Source: Sphagnum compactum
Lineage: Eukaryota > Bryophyta > Sphagnopsida > Sphagnales
Assembly (NCBI GenBank): GCA_965153455.1
Contig: OZ234493.1
Location: 17,536,213 to 17,600,212 of the forward strand
Direction of reading: 5' to 3'
Length of the DNA: 64,000 bases
Within the stretch, counting starts at the first letter, position 1, and the number at the start of each line of letters is the position of its first letter. Below, piece by piece: positions 38,897-48,509 of this stretch. Below the pieces are notes generated by a model, which was not told where the DNA came from, made no database searches, and saw nothing but the letters and a program-made list of their open reading frames with translations. A program made the position numbers and the translations under genes.

Positions 38897-39269
38897 AGGG
38901 GTGTGTCACACCATGGCCTTGCCATTTACATTCAAAGGTATCTTAAGGCAAAAGAAGAATTATGAAAACTCAAATATTTCACCATGCAAAAATGTAATCT
39001 TCAAAAAAATCCCCTAAAAGAAACCAAAATCTTTCAAGATATTATAACTCTATAACTAATCTCAAGTTTCAACACAAGCCAAAATATCATCTTTCAAAAA
39101 TCCTCATGTAAAAATAGACCTATTACATAGGAGCCAAAATCCCTTAAGTTACTATACTCCATAATGAATCTAAACACAGTATAAGGGCCTTCGTCGGCAA
39201 GGCCAAAAAAGGTCCTTGTGTCCCGAAGGCTTGAATATTTTAGTATATATCAATGGTGTGACATTCTCC
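38897..39269. mobile_element. Short element R4, copy 1, with inverted termini
   Basis: The left end reads GGGGTGTGTCACACCATGG. The inverted right end reads GGAGAATGTCACACCATTG. The body matches 41640-41931 in the same orientation, sharing CTTGCCATTTACA, CAAATATTTCACCATGCAAA and CACAAGCCAAAATATCATCT. Termini of the TGTCACACC..GGTGTGACA kind would also suit a short LTR-type element. No target-site duplication was found for this copy. Confidence 0.65.
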
Positions 39270-39399
39270 ATGAATATGATATATCTTCGTAAGTCCTGAG
39301 GATTTCTCAACAAGTTTACAGTTTTAGGCTACCAACATACTAAGTTTCCGTCACAAGAGTGGCAATAATGGGAGAAATGCAGTCATGATGCTGCTAGCT

Positions 39400-40620
39400 T
39401 CACAAAACTAAAAAAGAATGAACATAAGCCTTTGGAATAATTTGTTGATGAGCTTACATACCTTCATCAATTGCCCCTCCACTAGCACATACCCATGAAG
39501 CACCTCCACAACAGGGCCAGCTCCACACATTCCAGTTGCATTTGTTGAAATAGCTTCACATTTCACAGGTTGCAATTTCACTATAATCCAGGAGACAACA
39601 AAATGTTGCACAGGTACATCTTGTTGAGCACTCTCCAGGTCTTGTCCAGCTCCCCCACATATGGCTTGGATGTCAATGAGGCTACTCACCACAAAGACAT
39701 CAACTCGAAATTGCTACTGTCACCTGTCAATGAACAACCTTGCCCTCATTAAGTGGCAGTACACAGGGACATGCATTCAGGAACCCCACTAAGATGATGG
39801 GGTCAAGCTGCATCTGCTCCTCTTGCATTTGCATAACAGATCCAATTCCTCCTGCCCTTGCCTGCATCTTTGCACATCCCAATGTCATTACAGTGCAGAG
39901 ACCACATTACACAAGGGAAGGGAAACTTGCCAGACACTCTCCAAGCATCCTCACATATTGAATGGACATGTCAGAAACAGATCATTCTCACAACCATTTA
40001 AGAATCAGTTGATGAGTGCATTTACCTCTTCAAGTGCCCCTCAATTGGCATACACATCAAGCACCTGCACAAACATGAGAGGGTCCAGTTGTACACCTTT
40101 GTGCTTCATTCACTGAAATAGCTGTAATGTGGCCTTCTACAGTTGCCTACATTTCACATCTCCCGGCATCAATGATCAAAGTCACAACATCCGACAGGCC
40201 ATCCTGTTGGACATTCTCTCCATGCATCATCAATACATGTCCCATTTTTGACTGGACATCAACAAGGGAATTCCCTACAAAGACAGCATTATCCTCATGC
40301 CACTTTCAATCATCTGCTCATAAAGCTAACTGAATGCTTGAGTTGCTCATGAACTTGCAGAGGTGGCACTGGAACAAAGGTGAACTCACCAGAGCTAATG
40401 CAGTCTTGTTCCATTGAATCCATTTGCTAAACAAGCTCCGTGTTGTGCAGCCTTGATATATCTAAAAAGCTTTTAGTTCCATGAGAAAATTGCTTGATTG
40501 TCTCTGCTGCCCTTGCAGCTATCTCCTGCTCACTAAGGGTTTCTTTGGTTTGCAAGCCAGAGAGTCTCTCCATGTCTTCTTAGGCTTGAAACCCTCACTA
40601 CTTTGCATTCACCTGCAACC
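39400..40620 (-). pseudogene. PPR protein pseudogene, - strand
   Basis: Read on the - strand, PPR (pentatricopeptide repeat) phrases appear in order. They include MERLSGLQTKETLSEQE and KSFLDISRLHNTELV near the 5' end (about 40575-40430), then MEQDCISSGEFTFVPV, VFVGNSLVDVQSK, DPIILVGFLNACPCVLPLNEG and VFVVSSLIDIQAICGG. The L/S/P spacing typical of plant organelle RNA-processing PPR proteins is visible. Stops and frameshifts break nearly every repeat, so the copy is dead. It stands head-to-head with the + strand PPR pseudogene, about 200 bp between 5' ends. R4 copy 1 lies about 130 bp beyond its 3' side. No E or DYW tail was recognised. Confidence 0.7.
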
Positions 40621-41639
40621 AGAGATTGAAATTGAGCAGACCATGCTACCATAAAAACCATGAGAGCTATGGTGGCTTCCATCATCAACAAGAGAAACTG
40701 TGACAACAATCAAGTTGTGAGAAACTGTGAGGAGTAGTGAGAGTACAGCTTTCTTAGCTGTTATGATATCTCTCAGTCTGTCTGAGGTGTGAGGAAAACA
40801 CAGCTGATCAGCTTCATGTTGATTACTCTGATTGTAGGTGAATGTAAGGTATCTGGATTTCAAGCATAAGAAGATGCAGGAAGCACTTTGGCTTAATAAC
40901 CCACAGAATACCCCATGTGTGGAAGTGAAAATGGCTGCATTGGCACCATGGACTCTACAATTGGACAGTTTTTCATGGAATCGAAGGCTTGCAAAGTATG
41001 TCAAGGCTGAACAATACAAGAAGACACTGGAACTCTTCCAACAAATGCAAAAAGAAGGCATCATTCCTGACACATTCACTTTTGTTCCTATCTTGAATGC
41101 ATGTGCTAATTTGCAAGCACTAGAAGATGGCAGGCATGTTCATGAACGTATCATTCAAAGTGATTGTGAGTCCAATGTGTTTGTTGGGAATAGTCTCATG
41201 GACATGTATGCCAAATGTGGAGCATTGAGGATGCATGGCGAGTCTTCAACAACATGCCCACAAGGGACGTTGTGTCTTGGAATGTTATCATGTCTCTACA
41301 TGTGAAATGTGGGCAAGAGTAGAAAGCATTGGAACTATTTTGATAAATGGAAGAGGACTGTGTAAAGCCAGACCCTGTCACTTTTGTAGGGGTGCTAAAA
41401 GCATATGCCAGTGTATTGGCATTTGAAGAAGGCAAGTGTGCTCATCAACATATCATACATAGTGGTTGCCAGTTTGATGTCTGTATAGGTAGTAGCCTTG
41501 TTGACATGTATGCTAAATGGAAGATGCTAGGAGGGTGTTCAACAAGATGGCCATACGTGACATGGTCTCTTGGACTGCCATGATATTTGGACATGTGAAA
41601 TATGGGCAAAGACAAACAGGCAGTGGAACTCATTCAACA

Positions 41640-41931
41640 AGGGGTGTGTCACACTGTGGCCTTGCCATTTACAGTAAAAAGTATCTTAAGGCAAACGAAG
41701 AATTATGGAAACTCAAATATTTCACCATGCAAAAATATAGTCTTCAAAAAATCAAAAATCGTCTAAAAGACACCAAAATCCTTCAAGGTATTGTAACTCT
41801 ATAACTAATTTCAACTTTCAACACAAGCCAAAATATCATCTTTCAAAATGATAACATAATAGGTTCATCCCTTAAGCTATTATACTCTAAAATGAATCTA
41901 AACACAATATCCTTGCCTTGGTAGGCAGTGC
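41640..41931. mobile_element. R4 element, copy 2, inserted in PPR coding sequence
   Basis: The 292-bp insert is related to 38897-39269 and is bordered by the direct repeat CAACA (41635-41639 and 41932-41936). Removing the insert and one CAACA rejoins the PPR frame as ELIQQ then MQRKGVQPDH, as expected at this point of a PPR motif. Compared with copy 1, the right part is shorter and lacks the GGTGTGACA terminus, so it is internally or 3' truncated. A 5-bp duplication fits LTR-type or some DNA-type integration. Confidence 0.85.
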
Positions 41932-42630
41932 CAACAAATGCAACGAAAAGGTGTGCAGCCAGACCATATCAGATTTGTTGGGGTACTTAATGCGCGTGCC
42001 AATCTAGTAGTAGCACTTGAAGAGGGAGAACTTGCTCATGAGTAGATCATACAAACTCATTATGAATCTGATGTCTTTGTGGGGAATAACCTTGTGGACA
42101 TGTATGCCAAATGTGGGAGTATGGCAGATGCTTGGAGATTGTTCAGCAAGATGCATTCCCACAATGAGGTGTCATGGAATGCCATGCTTGGAGGATATGC
42201 CATGGATGGGCATGGTGCGGAAGCTTTTGCACATTTTTGAACAGATGTGTGAAGAAGGTGTGCAAATAAGTCATGTCACTTTTGTCTATATTATTTCATC
42301 TTGTACCTATTGAGGCTTAGTGGATGAAGGTTTTTGGTACTTTGATTCCATGGGTTCACTTTACAAGATTCTTATAACATTGGATAGTTATTCTTTCATA
42401 GGTGATTTTTTGATGTCTTTGTCATATCACTACTCCAAAAGTGAAATGCAATTCACTAACTTGAATCATTTTTGGACCTTAAAAGTGAAATAGGTTCACT
42501 CTACTTTAAACAGTTCACCTTAAACAAATTAATATGTAATTGTCATGTATCATTATTACTGACATGATTTATTATTAGTTAACATAATTCAATATTAATT
42601 GAAGAAATTCACTATAATAAAATATCTTTG

Positions 42631-43520
42631 ATGTTGTTGGTTTAAGTATCTTGGGGTAATATTGTACCCTAGGCTATTTTACCCCATGTTATTTACTAAT
42701 TGAAACAAATCACTATATTAAAAATTTTAAAATTATGTTGTTGGTTTAAGTATCTTGGGGTAATATTGTACCCTAGGCTATTTTACCCCATGTTATTTAC
42801 TAATTGAAACAAATCACTATATTAAAAATTTTAAAATTATGTTGTTGGTTTAAATATCTTGGGGTAATATTGTACCCTAGGCTATTTTACCCCATGTTAT
42901 TTACTAATTGAAACAAATCACTATATTAAAAATTTTAAAATTATGTTGTTGGTTTAAATATCTTGGGGTAATATTGTACCCTAGGCTATTTTACCCCATG
43001 TTATTTACTAATTGAAACAAATCACTATATTAAAAATTTTAAAATTATGTTGTTGGTTTAAATATCTTGGGGTAATATTGTACCCTAGGCTATTTTACCC
43101 CATGTTATTTACTAATTGAAAAAATCACTATATTAAAAAAATTTAAATTTATGTTGTTGGTTTAATTATCTTGGGGTAATATTGTACCCTAGGCTATTTT
43201 ACCCTATGTTATTTACTAATTGAAGAAATTCACTATACTAAAAAATTGTGTTGTTGGCTTAAATATCTTAGGTTAATATTGTACCCTAGGATATTTTACC
43301 CTATGTTATTTACTAATTGAAGAAATTCACTATAGTAAAACAATTGTGTTGTTGGTTTAAATATCTTAGGATAATATTGTACCCTAAGGTATTTTACCTT
43401 ATGTTATTATTAATTGAAAAAAATTGTTATAGTAGAAAAAAACATTTATGTTGTTGGTTTAAATATCTTAGGTTAATATTGTACCTTATGTTATTTTACC
43501 TTAGGTTATTTTTAGCTATT
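42631..43520. repeat. 104-bp satellite array, nine units
   Basis: ATGTTGTTGG(T) starts at 42631, 42735, 42839, 42943, 43047 and 43151 (exactly 104 bp apart), then at 43248, 43346 and 43448 in shorter, more diverged units. The first five units are almost identical and the last four decay progressively. Each unit contains the inverted pair GGGGTAA..TTACCCC around ATTGTACCCTAGGCTAT. The array sits inside the interrupted PPR pseudogene. Confidence 0.95.
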
Positions 43521-44639
43521 CTTGTCTATTTCACCGTAAGCCATCATAAAATATTTTCAACTATTTTAAAATAGTTCACTATAACTTATTATAAGTTATT
43601 CCATTTTAACTTATGTTAAATTACCTACTTCAAGCTCTCTTTGATTATTTTAAGTTATTCCACCTTTGATTATCTTTTATTATTCTAAATTATCTTAGTT
43701 ATTATGGGTTATTTCACCTTAGGTTATTCTAAGTTGTTATTGATTATTTTATTTTAAACTATTATGAATTATACTTTAAAATAACCTAAAAAATAACATA
43801 TGGTTACATCCTAAAACACTTAGGTTTACATAACCTAAAATAATTTACAACAAATAACCTATGATACTTTAAAAAGTAATAGCTTAAAATAGTCAAAATA
43901 GCCTAGGATAAAATAGCCTACAATAGCTTACAATATAATAACATATAATACCTTATAATGGAATAACTTAGGGCAAAATATTTTTAAATAATTTAAGGTG
44001 AAATAACCTAAAATAACCAAGAATAATTCAAAGTACAATAGTTTAAAATAGCCTAAGGTGGAATATTTTTAAATAACTGAAAATAGCCAAAGGCAGAATA
44101 ACTTAATGTGGAAATTTTTTAAATAGCCAAAATAACTTAAAAGAACATCTAGGGTGGAATAATTTAGAATAGTTGAAAATAACCTAGGTTGAAACAACTT
44201 AAAATAGTAAAAAAAAAACCTAAAATAGCATAGGATGGAATAGCTGAATATAGACAAAAATAACTTAGGGAAGAATAAAAATAACCTAAGGTGGAATAAT
44301 TGAAAATACATGCAAATAACTTAGGGAAGAATAACCTAAAATAACATAAGGTGAAATATATTTTCAAATAGTTGAAAATAACTTAAGGTAAATTACTTTG
44401 GAATAATCCAAAGTGGAACAACCTAACATAATAAAAAATAATCTAAAGTATAATAGTTGATAATAGGCTAAGGTAGAACAGTTTAGAATATCTTAAGGTA
44501 TAATACCTTAAGGTGGAATAACCTAAAATATCATAAGGTGAAATATCCTAGAATAGTTGAAAATAACTTAAAGTAGAATAGCTTAAAATAGCATATGGTG
44601 GAATCGCTTAAAATAATCAAAAATGGTTTAGTTTAAAAT
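43521..44639. repeat. Degenerate array of AATAACCTAAAATAG-like short repeats, left block
   Basis: The block is built from variations of AATAACCTAAAATAG, AAGGTGGAATA and AATAGTTGAAAATA with a loose 20-40-bp rhythm. From 43521 to about 43790 the complementary orientation (TTATTTTAGGTTATT-type) dominates, and after that the forward orientation dominates. The words are related to the TTTACCCCATGTTATT part of the adjacent 104-bp satellite, so both probably share an origin. Open frames on the - strand here (44069-44367) are by-products of the repeat. Confidence 0.85.
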
Positions 44640-46526
44640 CACTAAAAAAAATTTGGAAATAAATGACTACAATTTTAGTTGCAAAAAACAAAATTTTAGA
44701 TGTAACGGACACATGCGTCTACAAACCCTGTAGTTGCCTTGGACAAGTGGCAAAAGACAACTAGTCGCAAAAAAAACTCCACGTGGCATGTACAATCACC
44801 TTTGTAATCACATATTGCTTACAATTGCAGGGAGTTTTCATCCATTGACTAGTCATAGGACTATGTGACTATAAATAAAACTACATAAAGTATTAAGCAA
44901 CATTTTTTAAATAATTAAATTTAAATGATTTAAATTTTTTATCACATATATTAAATAAATTATTTATATTTATATAAATTATAGAATACATTAATTCATA
45001 TTATTGGTAATTTCATAAATTTTCAGCCTATGAGTTGTTGACACATGTCACTACTTAAGTTAGGCTTAAAAGTTAATTTCGGCACCTAGGTTAAATAGCC
45101 TAACCATGTAAGGTACATACAATCAACATACCATTGTTGACCACAACTATATAATTTCTAAGGTTTGATCTTTAGACCTAAAGATGGACATCAACTCCTT
45201 TGTCATCAAATCACCCCACTTGATGTGCAAATATAGAGGAATGCATTCTATTTAATTGATAATTGATTTAAGACATTGCACAAACATCAATTTCAATCTT
45301 TCATATTTTATTGATATTTGTCCAAATGGAAAAAAAATTAAGTTGATTCTTAAAATACTTTCAATGACATACACGATTAAATATATTTTACTTCCAAAAA
45401 TGTACATTAATTTGAATAAATGTTTTCTGAATTTTGTTAAATTGAATTATGTCTTGATGATGATTTGCTTAAAAGAAATTTCAAGCACATGTTTTATAAA
45501 TGAAAAATATTTTACAAATAATATTCAATAGTAAATAAATAAATAATTTATCTCCCACATATTAATCCTTCATTTCATTAAAAAAATTTATACAATGTGA
45601 TTATAATATATCATAATTTTAATTAATTCACATATAATTTTTATAAATGGATAATATATCTATCACATTTCAAAAAAAAAAATTTTTTAAATGAGTTATA
45701 ATATTTATGACGAATAGTTTTATATTTTGTATTTTAATATAAATCACATGTAATGTTAGATAATTAATGAATTTGATGGAAATTTAAGGTTTATACTTTT
45801 ACAAATATAATATATAAATTTTATCAAAAATTATGGTAAAAGTCTTATGATCAAATAAATGATATTTTTCTTAGACATCTTAAACCTCTATTTGATTAAA
45901 AAATACATCATACTTGATTATGATTATAATAAGTTGTAGTTTTACCAATAACATTTAATTTACCTGTATAATATATAATTAAATAATCATCATATATAAT
46001 ATTTATAAATAGATCAAACTTCAAATATATTTAATAAAAATATAATAATTTGTATTATCAATGTCAATAAACAATACAAAATACCAATAAACAATTAGAC
46101 ACAAGTTGATTATCAAACAAATATTGTAATTCCAAAGATGCCACATATGTTTTGATCATCAAAATATTGTAAATGAAAAATAATGGCCCTAATTGCCAAA
46201 ACAATTATGACCAGTTGCAAAAATAATTAGGTTTCATCCATCCAAGATCCATCACAATATTGGATGAAAATGTTCACTTTCATTTTATTTTTCCATCCAA
46301 ACATGTAATAGTCACAAATTATAATCACATTTACGACTTCATTTGATTATGTCAACATTATAGTCACATATGTGACTACAATAGTCGTATATATGATTAC
46401 ACCCATTTACGATTAAAATGACACATAGGACTAACCCAACTGTAGTTGTAAAAGTAATTGATTTGGACAGTAGTTGCATTTATAGTCGTAACCATATGGT
46501 TGGAATGGACAAAATTTCTTCTAGTG
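44640..46526. mobile_element. Non-autonomous CACTA (En/Spm-type) transposon, 1887 bp
   Basis: The left end is CACTAAAAAAAATTT and the inverted right end is CACTAGAAGAAATTT, matching the canonical CACTA terminus. The 3-bp sequence AAT flanks both sides (44637-44639 and 46527-46529). Subterminal regions carry repeated short motifs in both orientations (TAGTTGCA, GACTACAAT, TAGTCGCAA, AGTCGTA), as expected for transposase-binding subterminal repeats. The interior is very AT-rich with no transposase or ORF-D-like frame. Joining the flanks gives AGTTTAAAATAGTTTACAAT, a normal phrase of the surrounding array, which supports the exact insertion point. Confidence 0.95.
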
Positions 46527-46935
46527 AATAGTTTACAATAGCCTAGAGTGGATTAGTTTAAAATAATTTAAGGTCGAACAACTTAAAATAGCCAGAAATA
46601 TCATAGGGTGGAACAATTAAAAATAACCTAAGATGAATTAGCTTAGAATACCCTAGAATCCCCAAAAATAGTTTAAGGTACAATAGTTTAAAATAACCAA
46701 AGGTGAAATATTTAAAATATCTTAAAGTGGAATAGTTTAAAATAAACTAAAATTATTTAGTTTAGAATAGTTGACAATAACCTAAAGTAGAATAGCTTAA
46801 GATTAGTCGATAATCTTAGCTTCATAAAATAGTTTACATTAGCCTAGGAATAACTTGAAGTAGTTTATATTAACCTACACTAACCTAAAACTAACTTAAA
46901 ATCTAACCTATGATAACTTACATATAGGTTAAAAA
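46527..46935. repeat. Degenerate AATAACCTAAAATAG-like array, right block
   Basis: This continues the left block after the CACTA insertion, with the same words (AGTTTAAAATAACC, AAGGTGAAATA, TAGCTTAAGATTAG). It fades out near 46930 into ordinary AT-rich sequence. Confidence 0.85.
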
Positions 46936-48063
46936 AAGAATGTATATGATAATGTGATAACAAGTCATTTCATTGATTTAAATAATGATTCTCAAATATA
47001 AAGGTGAAAGTAGGTGAAAGGTTCAAACCTTCACAATTACACCTTAAGGTGATGGGCTAAGTTTTTAGAAGCATAAGTTAAGCTAGGTTTTTAGATGTCC
47101 AATCTAACCTAGGTTCCTTGCTTAAGTAACTAATTGCATAGCCTAGGTTGTTAAGTGCCTAGCCCTGATCACCTAACCTATTTATGAACTAAGAAATTAA
47201 TTTAATGAATTGCATCAATTATTAAAAAATTAATTATTAATTGCTTTAATTAATTGTTAGTGAATTCATTTGTTTGTAACAACTAGTCTTCGTTTAATAG
47301 GGCTTGATCATTTTTGTTATGATAAATTTGTCCAAGTTCATTCAAAATTTAATTAAATATAATGTGAACCTAAACACATGTTGTTGTAGTGTCAAAGGTA
47401 AGTGTTAAAGAAATCTCATTAATACAATGACTTGCAAACAAGATGCACCTTGTATGAAGGCATTGCTTGGCGCTTGCACAAAACTCATGATAATCGTTGA
47501 TGAAAGAACACTCTACAAATCAAGTTCTTGAATTGGACCTTGGAAATTCAGCAGGCTATGAAATGCTATCAAATATCTCTGCTGGTGCTGGCAAGTGGGA
47601 TCTCAGTGCAAATGTTCAATGGCAGAGGTTGCAGTGGGGTGTGAAAAAACAATCAAGTCACACCTGGATTGAAGTCAATAATGAGGTGCCGACATTTATA
47701 ATAAATGACCAAGACCATCCTCAGATAAGTGAAATCCATGCAGAACTCAAAAGACAGTTCATGCAAATGCATGATGGAGGGTATGTGCCAGATACAAAAT
47801 TTGTTTTGGATGATGTGGAGGAAGAAGAAGAAGTGTTTCGTCTACATCACCGTACTAGAAACTGGCCATTGCATTTGGGCTCATCAGCACACCACTGGTA
47901 CTCCTATCTGTATCTTCAAGAATCTGCGAATATGTAGGGACTGCCACACTTCCACCAAGTTTATTTCAAAGATAGTTAAGAGGGCAATCATAGTAAGGGA
48001 TACAAATCGATTCTAGCCTATGATGTTGAGGATGGTGTCTGCACTTGCAGAAATTATTGGTGA

Positions 48064-48309
48064 TGACAGCAGCCCATCTTTTCCTTTGTTTATGCTTTTT
48101 TTTGTCCCCCTGTCAAATGGCAAGTTTAGAGTATGCCTAGCAACAAGACAATTTGTGAAGTGTCATATATAACTGCAAGCCAAAGGGAGTACAGCTGATG
48201 AATTCAGTGAGATATGATGGGAGACCAGTTGACCTTTTGTGTGGGAACCAAGCTTTGCAAAACAGTAGAAGCTATTGTTGAACTTTTCCTGGTCTTGCCC
48301 TATGAGGCA
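48064..48309. other. 3' flank of the PPR pseudogene
   Basis: Sequence following the NYW-stop ending. No polyadenylation signal or other feature can be assigned with confidence. Confidence 0.4.
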
Positions 48310-48509
48310 AAGGTTCGTCCACATTGTGATGTAGCCAGTAGGCAACCTCTGATTGCCTGTTTCTTGAACAACACCTAGCCTGCAGCCCTGACATTAGCAG
48401 CTGCAAGCCAAGGTTCGTCCACATTGTGGTGTAGCCAGTAGGCAACCTCTGATCGCCTGTTTCTTGAACAACACCTAGCCTGCAGCCCTGACATTAGCAG
48501 CTGCAAGCA
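48310..48509. repeat. 100-bp tandem duplication
   Basis: Two copies (48310-48409 and 48410-48509) begin AAGGTTCGTCCACATTGTG and differ at only about three positions (GTGATG/GTGGTG, GATTGCC/GATCGCC and the last base). The low divergence indicates a recent duplication. Confidence 0.95.

Larger units (their letters stand above)
40838..48063 (+). pseudogene. DYW-class PPR protein pseudogene, split by insertions
   Basis: PPR motifs begin at about 40930 (WNRRLAKYVKAEQYKKTLEL, GIIPDTFTFVPILNACANL, VFVGNSLMDMYAKCG). They continue in other frames to about 42340 (DPVTFVGVLKAYASVLAFEEG, VFVGNNLVDMYAKCGS, NEVSWNAMLGGYAMDGHG, then GLVDEGFWYFDSM). The C-terminal part resumes at about 47470 with the E and DYW regions: [63 protein letters not shown], and the ending VEDGVCTCRNYW plus TGA at 48061. 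Full-length relatives act in plastid or mitochondrial RNA editing. Lesions include a frameshift near 41225, stops near 41321 and 41341, a frameshift near 41520, the 292-bp insertion at 41640, a frameshift near 42230, about 5 kb of repeats and a CACTA element (42400-47460), a frameshift near 47850 that destroys the HxE zinc-site motif, and a stop near 48015. Confidence 0.88.

Noticed and set aside
42631-43520. CRISPR-like array
   Set aside because: Units are contiguous 104-bp repeats without unique spacers, in a plant nuclear context.
44069-44367. Leu/Phe/Tyr-rich frames on the - strand
   Set aside because: They are translations of the AATAACCTAAAATAG-type array and repeat with its rhythm.
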